A stretch of DNA of 64,000 bases from Onthophagus taurus. Its lineage: Eukaryota > Arthropoda > Insecta > Coleoptera > Scarabaeidae. The notes beneath the pieces are model-generated. The model was not told where the DNA came from and ran no database searches. It saw only the letters and a program-made list of their open reading frames with translations. The position numbers and the translations under genes were made by a program. The stretch's first letter is position 1, and each line of letters begins with the position of its first letter. Positions 1 through 11,015 of the stretch are shown in pieces. Location: contig NC_091970.1 in assembly GCF_036711975.1 (NCBI RefSeq), forward strand, positions 12,469,501-12,533,500. The letters are read 5' to 3'.

Positions 1-1
1 T

Positions 2-654
2 TTTATTAAGTTGACAATTAAGACTTTGAACTTAGCCAAAGAAAATGGGGTCACTATAATCACCTTACCGCCTCATTGCAGTAATAAACTACAACCCCTT
101 GATGTCTCTATGTTTTATTCCTTCAAGTCACATTATAATACAGCCATCGACTCTTGGTTGATACACCATCCTGGAACTCCAATGAGTATTTATAAAGTTG
201 CAAGCTCTGTAGGCGTAGCTCATCAAAGAGTTATGACGCCGGCGAATATCATATCGGGATTCAAAAAAACCGGAATTTACCCATTCGAACGCATATTATG
301 CGGAAAAAGAAACCAATAATAAAAAATTGTAACTTTAAGTTTTCGGTTGAAGATTCTGATAAAGTTGTGGTTTGGCCTCCGGCTTTAGATCCATCTACAT
401 TTGAGGAATTGGATCGAGATCCTATACTTGGTGACTTCGTCCTAGTAACATTCAAAACTAAAACAAAAGTATTTTATATCGGGCAAGTTGTTAATGAAAA
501 AGGTATTGAAAACGATGTAGAAATAAATTTGTTGAGAAAAAGTTTGAAAGATGAGCGGCACTTCCTACCAAAACCCAGTTGTTTGAGAAAAATAAAAAGT
601 CTCCAGCCATCTTTCAAATTTGAAGTAGATTTTACGTTAGTGAACTTGCGTTAA
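2..654 (+). pseudogene. pogo/jerky-type transposase, C-terminal remnant
   Basis: The reading frame is already open at the window edge and runs to a stop at 317-319. It contains the motif CSNKLQPLDVSMF, the third catalytic-acid region (PLD) of DDE_1 transposases of the pogo/Tigger/jerky group, followed by the usual GVAHQRVMTPANIISGFKKT and GIYPF segment. A second open frame (298-654), shifted by one register, supplies the typical C-terminal tail with a GDFVLVTFKTKTKVFYIGQV stretch. I therefore read this as one gene broken by a frameshift near 290-300. Alternatively the tail is a separate small protein. The N-terminal DNA-binding domain lies outside the window. Confidence 0.75.
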
Positions 655-919
655 AAATTGATATTGTTTGATGTTGTTGTATATTCAACAAAATTCCGTT
701 TTTGATTTGTGATAATGTGTTCTTAAATAAAAATTAAATACTATTTTTTGTATCACTGTGGCCCACCATCTCCTACTGCTATTTTATCATATCGAGCAAA
801 TATGAAATATGTAGTTAAACTTTAAAGTAATTTTCCTCGAAAATTTTCTTATGTAACCAATATTCATCTTTTATTATTGACTGTATACTAGATTTAGAAA
901 AAAATCCTCTTTAAACAGC
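655..919. other. A+T-rich intergenic DNA, no gene seen
   Basis: No coding frame or terminal repeat is recognisable. It probably includes the 3' end of the pogo-like element, but I could not place a terminal inverted repeat. Confidence 0.5.
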
Positions 920-1581
920 GAAATTCATCAAATTTTCATATTTTCGTATTTCCTCGATATTGACGCATCTGAGAGTAAAAATGAAAGAGAGCAATATTAT
1001 TAAGAATAAAATTTGCTACAACTTTTGTTGGTAAAGTTTTATTGTAACATGCCCCGATTCTCAAATGTTATTAACAACTTGTAATACAAGGAAATTCATA
1101 AAATTTTCATATTTTAGCATTTTTCTCGATATCTATACATCTTGGGACAAAAGTGGAAGGGAACAATATTGTTAACAATAAGATATGCTACAACTTTTGT
1201 TGGAAAAGTTTTTTTGTGAAATGTTCTAAATCCCAACTGTTACTATTAGCAACTTATAAAACAACGAAATTCATAAAATTTTCATATTTTTCTCAATATT
1301 AATACATCTGACAGCAAAAGTGGAAAAGAGCAATATCAGTAAGAATAAAATTTGCTACAATATTTGTTGGTAAAGTTTTATTGTAACATGCCCCGATTCG
1401 CAAATGTTATCATTAACTTGTAATACAAGGAAATTCATAAAATTTTCATATTTTCGTATTTTTCTCGAAATCTATACATCTTGGGGCAAAAGTGAAACAG
1501 AACAATGTTGTTAATAATAAGATGTGCTACAACTTTTGTTGGAAAAGTTTTTTTATGAAATGCTCTAAATCCCGATTGTTT
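920..1581. repeat. Tandem array of about 170-bp monomers in dimeric A-B-A-B order
   Basis: Four consecutive units each begin with GAAATTCAT(A/C)AAATTTTCAT, at about 920, 1091, 1266 and 1430. Units 1 and 3 share the TTGTTGGTAAAGTTTTATTG and CATGCCCCGATTC variants. Units 2 and 4 share TTGGAAAAGTTTTTTT and the AAATCCC variants. Monomers alternate, giving a dimer period of about 340 bp, so this is a small higher-order satellite rather than a simple tandem repeat. Confidence 0.85.
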
Positions 1582-2443
1582 CAATTCGAATAGTTTTTCT
1601 ATTACATTCCGTTTCATTTTATATTGTTCTGTTTTATCTTTTTTCTTATTAATATATATTTTTATGCTAAATTTAACGGGAATTTTATGAATTTCTTTTA
1701 AAATATACCAAACCCAAATTTACTGCTGTCCACTTTCAAGATGGTGCTGTTTCTAACTTAATAACAAAATAAACAACTTTATTTCAAAAACTTTTTATTT
1801 AGCATCTATTCAGATTCGATGACCTAAATCTAGATTAAATTTGCTACGAAATGGTATTTAAATCATTTTGATATCTCAATTATTTCTTTAAATACGGTCT
1901 TTTTTTAAGTTCGGAATAATTAAGTTCGCACATAGCTTTGCAATAATAGTAATGATAGTTATTTCAAAATTATGTTCACTCAATATTCTTCCATGTTGGG
2001 TTTTACGTAGTTCTAAATGTTTCCGGTTACCTTTTTGGCTTCATCTTTTATATATAAATATTTTCAGGGTCTTAAATCCAGATTAAATTTGCTACAAAAA
2101 TTAATCTCAATTATTTTTTATTTACAAGAAAATAATAAATGACACTTTCATTTCTAAAGACTAAGAGTAAATCTGGTTTAACTCGTTCATTAATTTTTGG
2201 GTTGTTAATTTGATTTTTTTCTTGAATACAACTCTTATTTAGTTATTTTGGGAAAATGTTGTGTTGTTGTTGCGTTATGAAAATGCTGCTTTTATTGTTG
2301 TTTTAGTTTTGGTGGTGGTTGCGAGCAGCGTGGTGGAATTTCTTGTAGACGATATGGTGACGTTTAGCTGTATTGGCGTTGGGTGTTTTCAAAATTTTTA
2401 AAATAAACGAAAATATATTTATACTCTAATTTAATCAATACAG
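1582..2443. other. Intergenic DNA, nothing firm
   Basis: A short duplicated phrase (CTAAATCTAGATTAAATTTGC near 1825 and TTAAATCCAGATTAAATTTGC near 2072) is visible, but no gene or element ends. The part next to 2443 should contain the 3' UTR of the neighbouring minus-strand gene; no canonical AATAAA is obvious there. Confidence 0.4.
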
Positions 2444-3294
2444 TTAGTTACCGTTTTGTACTTCCTGTAAGTAGTTAATAGCCTCAGTTATACTCTCATT
2501 GGTTGAATTATAAATTTTTTCCACTGAAAATGAAATTAACCTTAAAAATATTTACTACTGTTATTATTATTAGTTTTCTTTTCGGAGCGATAAATTCTTA
2601 CCTGCCTCACGTTGACTATTCGTTAAATTTGCAGTAGTTAGAACTTCAACGATTTTTTCTGAAGCAAAATTGAAATACATAATTGTAATTGGTAAGAATA
2701 ATTCAAAATTAATTAAAATTAGTTTTTTACATACTTAATAATACTAATACTCTATGAAGAAGAATTATTACAATCTCAGTTTTGCCAGGAGTTAAGTCCT
2801 CAACTGTATTCAGTGCTTTGTCTGAAAAAGAAATAAGTGTAACTTTTTGGTAAAAAAGTACTATTTTGTACTTACTAATATCTATAAGTAACACCTCTAG
2901 CGTAGGCAATAATAATTTTGTTGCTACTTCAACTTTTACAATGTCCACTACATAAAAAAATAATACGCATAAATATTGACTAAAGAATTATTTAATAAAT
3001 TTACGAAATTATTACGTACCCAATTGTGAAACATTGCCATTGATATTCCCCACTAAAATGTAAATATAAAGATTTTAATTGTTTTTCAATAAAAAATGTT
3101 AAACATAATACTTACATACTAAAGTAATGTCATCAGTAGAACTTGCATTTTCGATTGGACTAGTAGAATTTTGGCCATCAATGATTTCTATGAAATAAAT
3201 TACCAAAATGAAGAACAACAAAAAAAATCTTACCAAAAACGGCGAAACCAAAAAGGTAACCGAAAACACTTAAAACAACAAAAATAACTTTCAT
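2444..3294 (-). CDS. Seven-exon gene for a small cysteine-free secreted protein, function unknown
   Basis: Reading the minus strand, seven short segments link through GT-AG introns with no frame break: 3294-3234, 3187-3116, 3052-3020, 2947-2876, 2821-2735, 2658-2602 and 2523-2444 (stop TAA). The total is 462 nt, 153 aa. All six introns are 46-78 bp and all are phase 1, so internal exons are symmetric (72, 33, 72, 87 and 57 nt). The product begins with a clear signal peptide (MKVIFVVLSVFGYLFGFAVF). It has no Cys, about six N-X-S/T sequons (NSTS, NASS, NVSQ, NLTN, NSTN, NEST) and hydrophobic Val/Leu/Ile-rich helix-like stretches in exons 4 and 5. A TATA box lies about 45 bp upstream of the ATG. 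I do not recognise the family; a secreted glycoprotein is the inference. If intron 5 is not spliced, exon 5 runs to a stop at 2727. It lies just outside the transposon-filled region. Confidence 0.75.
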
Positions 3295-3548
3295 TTTAGT
3301 TGGTTTTTAATAAACAATTTACTTCCCAAACCAACCATTTTATACAAAACATCGAGCAAGAAAAATTTTAAGCGAAAACATTCCTGTTAAGTGCAAACCG
3401 ATTACGAAAAAATGAAAATTGGTTTGTTTTTGCATTTCGCAAGCGACATCGCTTTCCTAATGGAAAACGAACATTTTTCAGTAAAAGCTTTTGCACGAAA
3501 GGCAAAATTCCATCGCCGCCTCCCATCTACCTTCGAGCGGGAGCGCCC
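3295..3548. other. 5' flank of the secreted-protein gene
   Basis: Holds the TATA box and then sequence without recognisable genes. A minus-strand open frame through 3402-3605 starts inside the neighbouring repeat and has no recognisable features. Confidence 0.4.
3338..3343 (-). promoter_or_regulatory. TATA box of the seven-exon secreted-protein gene
   Basis: The minus strand reads TATAAA here, 44-49 bp upstream of the start codon at 3294. A start site about 30 bp downstream would leave a 5' UTR of only some 15-20 nt, usual for small, strongly expressed insect secreted-protein genes. Confidence 0.5.
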
Positions 3549-4768
3549 GATTTTATAACATGAGCAACATGTCATAAATTTTATGATAAAAAGCTCAACT
3601 ATCATGAATAATACTTATATATCGTATATATAATCTGTTTTTTATTTAAATCAATTGTCAAAGTGTCGTCAAGTTGGTATTGAAAGTAAAAGCGCATGTC
3701 GTGACTTTTACTTTAATTGTGTGCCACCACTGTCTATCAAATTTGCTAAGATTGATTAAAAAACAATTTTCATATAATTTTTTTGCTGCTAAATCTACCA
3801 TAAAAATGTTAAGAAAGGGTGGAACGGGATGTCAACTGTCTAAACGCGAAAAAAACTCTATAATTAGGTATTGTGAAGAAGTACAGACGGAGACACCAAA
3901 TACGAATTGAAAATATATACAGTGTGTCCCCGGATTGTGTCCCCGTAAGGTATAACACTAGTCTACAAAAAAAAAATCATAAAATGTACATTTGACGCCA
4001 CTGTATTTTTCTTATGTAGTTTGGTCCCCTAAACTCAAAAATCACATTTAAAATTTTTTCTATGGATACGTTTTGGAGCTATGAATTTTTTTTTTTAGAG
4101 GTACTTTGACTATTTGCAGCATATCTCGAGTTAGAGATGACCGATGTGGTGGTGCTATTCATCAAATTAAAGAGTATTGTATAGCCAATAAATGGTATTA
4201 ATGCTTATTCCAATCGGTTCGGTAGTTTTAAACTAATGGCCCATAATATGTGAAAAAAGAATTTTTTTTAGACAAAATGTGAACCAAAAATTCATTCAAT
4301 ATCCGTGTAGAGTCGCAGAAAAATTCTTTTTTACTTTCTATGTAAAGTTTGCTCTTTTTAGAAGACAATAAGGTACACAGGATGAGAATCGGTGGAGAAA
4401 TTACCAAAAATTATGATCTTCTATATGTGAGAGCACAGCTTTTTCTTGTACAAGAAATTCCGCGCAAGTGTACCGTTAGAAATTTTTAGGTTTCATGTTT
4501 CATACGTTTCTGAGATTTTACGTATAGGAGCTATTCTATTCATCCCAATCTTTCGATTTAAAATAATTTCAAGATGGCTGCCACATCCAGTGTACCGGAA
4601 GTAGCCTACAACTTCGTTATTTTAAACGGAATACTGCAATTTTTATTGGATATTTGAATTGAAAAACGGTTTTTTTAATCAAAAATCACATAAACTCACT
4701 TAAACACCTTGGAGAGCCGCAAAAATTTCGTCTTATTTTTTACATAAGGTTTGTACTTTTACAATAGG
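3549..4768 (+). repeat. Left arm of a 1.2-kb inverted duplication
   Basis: This segment reappears in reverse complement at about 7331-8548. The arm starts with GATTTTATAAC and includes about 60 bp of flank, the left end of the IS630-type element, the 36-bp end of the mariner-like element and the first roughly 810 bp of the CACTA-ended element. It therefore crosses three different element junctions and cannot simply be a transposon TIR. The arms differ at scattered positions, for example an AATTGA versus AATTTA change in the transposase remnant. Confidence 0.85.
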
Positions 4769-5185
4769 AAGATGCCCAGGTTTTCCTGTTTCTATATTTT
4801 TCGGTATTCCTAACGTATATTGCCGTTTTACTCAGTGAATTAAGTTTACTTGAAAAAGGATATTTGAGGTATCAGTGCATTTTATTATTCTTGGAAAACT
4901 ATCGGTTTTAGAACAAAGGTTCTTCGCACACAGGTTTGTCCCATCTTTTTTTACCTACTTGAACAATATTAAAATAAATACGTTTCTCGTGGACAAATGA
5001 AAAGGTTTTTTCCCGGAATGTTAAGAAAAAAGTGAGCATCATAAAAACCCCCACTGTACCGTGAGGGAAGGTTTCGTGGAGACTAAGATTGCTAAAGTTA
5101 TTCATTCGAGTTCCATATTCAGCGTTAAACAGTTGTTCACAAATTGTATCGTATAATATAGTTTAATTGCATGCTTGATTATAAA

Positions 5186-7153
5186 ATGAGTAAAAGACAA
5201 CGAATTTTTGAGTGTGAAAACGACCCCCTTAATTTCTGTTATGTGTGTGGTGAATATGTCGTCAAGAAAAACATACGTAAATTTACTAATTCGGTACAAG
5301 AAAATTATCTCCAATATTTTGGAATACCAGCTGAGAATCTTCAAGAACAATGGACACCAAGTTTTTTATGTATTAATTGTCATATAAATCTTAGTGGATG
5401 GGCCTCCGGCGCGCCAGGGTATGTATTTCATGTTAAAAATACTTTATAATTTATAACTTTTTTTAACGTTAGGCGGTACATGAAATTTGGCGTACCAATG
5501 ATTTGGAAAGAACCACTTTGTCATACAACCGACTACTACTTTTGCCTAAGTAAACAAACCGGAATTGGGAAAAATATGCGATGGGTTTATGCAAATGTAC
5601 CATCTATCACGTTTCCAGTTCCGCATTCAGATACATTTCCCATCCCCAACTGCCCTGATTTATCTCAGTCCCAAACTTCCGTTATATCTCAGTCCTCAAG
5701 TACTGATACGTCAGATTTCCGAAGTGATTTAACTGAATGTCAAGGACAGCATGAACAGCATCTTCTAACACAGGAAGAACTGAATGATTGGGTGAGAGAC
5801 TTGGAGCTTTCAAAGGAGAAAGCAGAATTACATGCATCCCGTATGAAGCAATATCACTTTTTGGATACGAGTGTTAAAGTAACATATTACAGAGACCGTG
5901 ACAGGCCTTACACAAAGTATTATACGTCAACTGATAACATATGCTTTTGCAAAGACATTCCCGGTTTGTTCGAGGAGCTTGGCCAGCCTTATAATGCACA
6001 CGAGTGGCGGTTATTTATTGATAGCAATAAAAGTAGTTTGAAAGCAGTTCTCTTGCATAATGGAAATGAAAAACCATCAATTCCGATCGCGCATGCTATA
6101 AATACCAAAGAATCGTACGAAACAATGGTTAAACTAGTAAAATCTCTTAATTACGAAGACCATGACTGGAAAGTTTGTGCCGATTTAAAAGTCACAGGCA
6201 TGTTATGTGGTTTACAAAGGGGCTACACGAAATATTGTTGTTTCCTTTGTTTTTGGGACAGCCGCGCAAGGGAACACCATTATAAGAGGAAGCAATGGCC
6301 TGAAAGAAAAAGCCACACCCTCGGCGAGGGCAACATTAAATACTTGCCTCTTATTAAAAAAGAAAACATCCTTCTACCGCCATTACATATTAAACTTGGA
6401 CTCTTCAAGAATTTTGTGAAAGCGCTGGATATAGAAGGCCAAGCGTTTGCTTATTTAAGAACCTTATTTGAAAATCTTTCATTCGCAAAAATCAAGGAAG
6501 GTCCACAAATAAAAAAACTTTTAAAAGATGACAAATTTCAAACCTATTTATCATCCGTTGAAGCTGCAGCCTGGAATTCGTTTCAGTTAATTGTTTCTGA
6601 TTTTCTTGGAAACAATAAAAGCCCGAATTACGAGACAATTGTTGAAAATTTGCTTCAGAATTATGCAAAAATGGGTATAGATCATTATTATTATTATTCC
6701 GGGTATCCGTAAAGTACCGGCATCCCTGCAGGTTCCGAGTTAAGAGACATTTTGATTCAGAATAAAAAAACAATGAAGGAATGACACGTTTTTTATTCTG
6801 AATTTAATTTCGATGTACATTTCAAAAGCTATGGGGATGCAGGCAGTTTACAAATACACGTTATTTCATTATTTTCAGTTATACGTTTAATTTTATTTTA
6901 ATTTTTTCCAACAGGTGTAAATATGTCTCTAAAAATTCATTTTTTACACTCACACTTAAATTTCTTCCCGGAGAATCTTGGTGACGTAAGTGACGAACAT
7001 GGCGAAAGATTCCACCAACAAATGAAGAACATTGAGCGGCGTTATCAGGGAAATTGGGATGAAAGAATGATGGGAGACTATATCTGGTTCCTCATAAGAG
7101 AGACGGATTCTCAAAGAAACAGAAGGCAAAGCGGGGGGCAAACTTATTTCTAA
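5186..7153 (+). CDS. Transposase of the CACTA-ended element (three exons, apparently intact)
   Basis: Exons 5186-5418, 5473-6674 and 6915-7153 join through GT-AG introns of 54 and 240 bp without a stop, giving 1674 nt and 557 aa. An in-frame ATG also exists at 5171. The N-terminus has a Cys pair C18-x2-C21 and a second pair C62-x2-C65, likely a zinc finger. Conserved blocks follow: LFIDSNKSSLKAVLLHNG, VCADLKVTGML, YTKYCCFLCFWDSRAREHH, PPLHIKLGLFKNFVKAL and, in exon 3, FPENLGDVSDEHGERFHQ. The acids in the LFID, CADL and SDEHGE blocks are my candidates for a DDE triad. I recognise this as a protein family widespread in arthropod genomes, usually left uncharacterised; linking it to CACTA ends is inference from this copy. 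The C-terminus may be somewhat short. Confidence 0.8.
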
Positions 7154-7330
7154 GACTTGTGCATACTATTTTATAAATACCTAAGTGTTACAATCAAAAT
7201 AAACTGAATGAAGAACTGTATTTCCTGCTTTTTGAGAAAAATTACAGAAACAGGAAAAGCTGGATGTTGGCACTCACAAATGATCATAATTTCGATATTT
7301 CTCTATAGGCTTTGGTCGTAAATACTGTCT

Positions 7331-8548
7331 TCCTATTGTAAAAGTACAAACTGTATGTAAAAAATAAGACGAAATTTTTGCGTTTCCCTTTTTGCGAGTG
7401 AATTTTGTATTGTCATTTTTGATTAAAAAAACCGTTTTTCAATTCAAATATCCAATAAAAATTGCAGCATTCCGTTTAAAATAACGAAGTTGTAGGCTAC
7501 TTCCGGTACACTAGATGTGGCAGCTATCTTGAAATTATTTTAAATCGTAAGATTGGGATGAATATCTCCTACACGTAAAATCTCAGAAACGTATGAACAT
7601 GAAACCTAAAAATTTCTAACGGTCTAGTTGAGCGGAATTTTTTGTACAAGAAAAAGCTGTGCTCTCACATATAGAAGATCATAATTTTTGGTAATTTCTC
7701 CACCGATTCTCATCCTGCGTACCTTATTGTCTTCTAAAAAGAGCAAACTTTACATAGAAAGTAAAAAAGAATTTTTCTGCGACTCTACACGGATATTGAA
7801 TGAATTTTTGGTTCACATTTTGTCTAAAAAAAATTCTTTTTTCACATATTATGGGCCATTAGTTTAAAACTACCGAACCGATTGGAATAAGCATTAATAC
7901 CATTTATTGGCTATACAATACTCTTTAATTTGATGAATAGCACCACCACATCGGTCATCTCTAACTCGAGATATGCTGCAAATAGTCAAAGTACCTCTAA
8001 AAAAAAAAAAATTCATAGCTCCAAAACGTATCCATAGAAAAAATTTTAAATGTGATTTTTGAGTTTAGGGGACCAAACTACATAAGAAAAATACAGTGGC
8101 GTCAAATGTACATTTTATGATTTTTTTTTTGTAGACTAGTGTTATACCTTACGGGGACACAATCCGGGGACACACTGTATATATTTTAAATTCGTATTTG
8201 GTGTCTCCGTCTGTACTTCTTCACAACACCTAATTATAGAGTTTTTTTCGCGTTTAGACAATTGACATCCCGTTCCACCCTTTCTTAACATTTTTATGGT
8301 AGATTTAGCAGCAAAAAAATTATATGAAAATTGTTTTTTAATCAATCTTAACAAATTTGATAGACAGTGGTGGCACACAATTAAAGTAAAAGTCACGACA
8401 TGCGCTTTTACTTTCAATACCAACTTGACGACACTTTGACAATTGATTTAAATAAAAAACAGATTATATATACGATATATAAGTATTATTCATGATAGTT
8501 GAGCTTTTTATCATAAAATTTATGACATGTTGCTCATGTTATAAAATC
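7331..8548 (-). repeat. Right arm of the 1.2-kb inverted duplication
   Basis: Reverse complement of about 3549-4768, ending GTTATAAAATC. After a 24-bp spacer, 8573-8663 repeats the CACTA-element right end a second time. Thus 8142-8548 looks like an inverted copy of the left flank pasted inside the right end of the CACTA element. Confidence 0.85.
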
Positions 8549-8989
8549 AATTTTATTATTGCAATAGAAAAATGTGATTTTTGAGTTTAGGGGACCAAAC
8601 TACATAAGAAAAATACAGTGGCGTCAGATGTACATTTTATGATTTTTTTTTTGTAGACTAGTGTAATTGACGATAAATTTTTGAATTCAAATTCCATCTT
8701 TTGCAATTAAAGTCTGGATGATATAAAACGAAATATAAGCAAGTTTTACGTCGAATATCCTCAAAGTACCAAAGTTAATGCAAGAAGTTTGTTAACTGTT
8801 GCAAGTAAAGTGGTCTTTCTGCGAGCAATGTACAACAAAAGTTGATTAAGATAAAATGTTTGTTATGTTAAATTATAACGATATGCCGAATTTTATTAAT
8901 TTAGGATATAAAAGCAAAATGCAGATTTTTAAATCATAAGATTAACAAAACATTTTCGATCTAAACTAAATTAACATAAAACTTATTCA

Positions 8990-9634
8990 ATGATACCACC
9001 ACCAACGCTAACACATAATTCAGCCCTTTTCCGACATTGTTTATAACAATTTTTCTAATATGGTCCAACGGAATTTCTCTAATAACAGTTTCAATTTTTT
9101 TGTTTAAACAGTCTAAATTGTTATTAAAATTTTCAGTGTACACTTTTTGTTTTACATAACCTTAAAAATAAAAATCCATAATAAATAAATCCGGACTTCT
9201 TGGCGACTATGGTTGCGGATCATATCTACCAATCCATTTTTTTCGAAATAACGTATTTAAATAATTTCTAATTAAAATGGTCGAATGTGGGCCGCAATGT
9301 TTTTATGTTTTTTAAAAAAGTGCTGTCTTTTAAAATTTTGTACCCAAGCCACAAACAATAATCTAAACGTTTTGTTTCATCACCTAATTCGATAGTGTGG
9401 TTAAATTTTGGTTTATAATACGACACCTTACTTCATCTAAAAGCTTTTTTCCTTCCTTTTATTTTCCACATTGCCCGTTTCCGAAAATTTTTTAACAACT
9501 CTCTTAATTGTTTTTTTATCTACTAAAAATCCAAATTTTTCCTCAAATTGCCTTAAAAATTGCATTGTAACTAATGTTCCCCATCCATAGCACTGCACTA
9601 TAAATATTTTATATTGTAATGTAAACATGATCAA
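8990..9634 (-). pseudogene. Mariner-like transposase remnant (copy 1)
   Basis: The minus strand keeps the N-terminal HTH part (MIMFTLQYKIFIVQCYGWGT, from 9628) and the C-terminal part (ENFNNNLDCLNKKIETVIRE). Both match copy 2 at 24031-25045. Relative to copy 2 it lacks a block near 9293, including the QQDG catalytic region, and a second block near 9420. It is a deletion derivative without catalytic core. Confidence 0.8.
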
Positions 9635-10581
9635 TTAATATTTGACAATAGGCTAAAGCTAAGCTATCAAATGATAATTGTTAGTTCACTCAGGTCATTT
9701 GCTTTTATTGTAAAACAGAATATTAGAAAAAAATTTTCAAGAAAAAACTCTATTTTTCTTTTATATGCTAAATTAATAAAATTCGGCATATCGCTATAAT
9801 TTAACATAACAAACATTTTATTTTAATCAACTTTTGTTGTACATTGCTCAGAAAGACTACTTTACCTGCAACGATTAACAAACTTCTTGCGTTAACTTTG
9901 GTACTTTGAAGATATTCAACGTAAAACTTGGTTATATTTCGTTTTATGACATCCAGACTTTAATTGCAAAAGATGGAAATTGAATTCAAAAATTTATCGT
10001 CAATTATACCTTACGGGGACACAATCCGGAGACACACTGTATGTGATAAAGCTTCACATATTTTTGATGTATGTGTATTGCACTTGAGTTTTAAAATTAA
10101 ATTTATATTCAACATAATTGTATTAGGTTCACAGCACGACGGTTTTTAAAATGATTCAAACCTACAAAAAATATCAAACTGTAAAAAAACCAAAAACACA
10201 AGGGCGTTGTAAAATGAACTACAAAACGGATAATAATTTATATTTTATTAAAGAAGAGTTAGGAAGACAAATACAAAAATTGCATGAAAAGAAACAGTAT
10301 TTTAATCTTAATGATTTACTTAATTTTGCAAGAAATGAATATGATTTTACTAATGGTAGATCAAAATTACATAAAATTATAAAATCTATGGGATATAGAT
10401 ATAAAAAGATTAGCAATAGAAAAGTGTTAATTGAACAACCACATATAGTTTCAAAAAGAATTACATTTTTAAAGACATACTTGCAATACCTAGAATCCGG
10501 AGAGTATACTTTTGTTTTTCTTGACGAAACTTGGATTTACGAAAATGGCACCCAAGTTTATCAATGAAAATGAAAGATTCG

Positions 10582-10917
10582 TGTTCAAAGTTTTTATAAT
10601 TTATATATTAGTCGGCCGTTCCGTATTTTATTCGTTATTGTTATTCAGTTGTTCTCACGAGTTGTAGTTGACATCAAAAAGCGTAATAAATCGTTCCGTG
10701 TAATTTTCGTTAAAAAGTAGTTTCAATCGTGTTAATACACAAGTTCGATAGAAGCACTTCGGCTTTTATTTGCTATTCGAAGAGATACTTCTACTTATTC
10801 TACAAGAACAGTAAGATTTTTCCTTTTTGACAGTTTTTTTCTAACCCCCGCGTTTTTAAGTAACTTTCTATAAGCGTATCAGATTTTTCCCGCGCCGGTC
10901 TCGACTATTTCTTAACA
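10582..10917 (+). repeat. 5' LTR of the BEL/Pao element
   Basis: Starts TG, ends CA and is near-identical to 16076-16414. Confidence 0.93.
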
Positions 10918-10922
10918 TTTTT

Positions 10923-10940
10923 TGGTCCTTCGAGCCGGAT
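10923..10940 (+). other. Primer binding site, complementary to tRNA-Tyr 3' end
   Basis: TGGTCCTTCGAGCCGGAT, six bases after the 5' LTR, is the complement of a tRNA 3' end including CCA. The sequence matches the conserved acceptor/T-arm of animal tRNA-Tyr as I recall it. This is a priming site, not a tRNA gene. Confidence 0.6.
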
Positions 10941-11015
10941 ATAACCGGAAGTGCGGAGAGAAGGCCGAGATTTTTTGAGACGTTTTGAGTATTTTTCGAT
11001 TTTTCATTTTCGTTA

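Larger units (their letters stand above)
3956..8663 (+). mobile_element. CACTA-ended transposon with 3-bp TAA target duplication
   Basis: The left end CACTAGTCTAC at 3956 and right end GTAGACTAGTG at 8663 are perfect inverted repeats. TAA is duplicated at 3953-3955 and 8664-8666, and the empty site GGTATAATT is seen in the intact mariner copy near 23713. CACTA ends plus a 3-bp TSD fit the CMC (CACTA/Mirage/Chapaev) group. A further internal right end stands at 8141 because of the inverted duplication. It carries one three-exon transposase gene. Confidence 0.8.
3920..10039 (-). mobile_element. Mariner/IS630-like element (copy 1), split by a CACTA-ended element
   Basis: The ends are CAGTGTGTCCCCGGATTGTG (3920) and its complement finishing at 10039, flanked by TA on both sides (3918-3919 and 10040-10041). 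The left 36 bp (3920-3955) are separated from the rest (8664-10039) by the CACTA-ended insertion. The TIR is at least 90 bp, with subterminal inverted repeats reaching about 300 bp. Copy 2 at 23680-25232 shows the undisturbed arrangement. Confidence 0.85.

Noticed and set aside
2530-2637. Plus-strand 35-codon frame beginning with a convincing signal-peptide-like segment (MKLTLKIFTTVIIISFLFG).
   Set aside because: It is antisense to intron 6 and exon 6 of the minus-strand seven-exon gene, whose splice sites and phases fit far better; the hydrophobic run reflects A+T-rich intron sequence.
3402-3605. 67-codon minus-strand frame upstream of the secreted-protein gene.
   Set aside because: It starts inside the inverted-duplication arm, shows no domain, and fits no splicing scheme.
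3549-8548. Reading the 1.2-kb inverted repeats as the TIRs of a single 5.0-kb transposon.
   Set aside because: The arms contain ends of two other elements, and a true CACTA terminus with matching TAA duplication exists at 3956 and 8663.
10923-10940. tRNA-like sequence.
   Set aside because: Only the acceptor and part of the T arm are complementary; it is a retrotransposon primer site. I found no tRNA or rRNA gene in the window.
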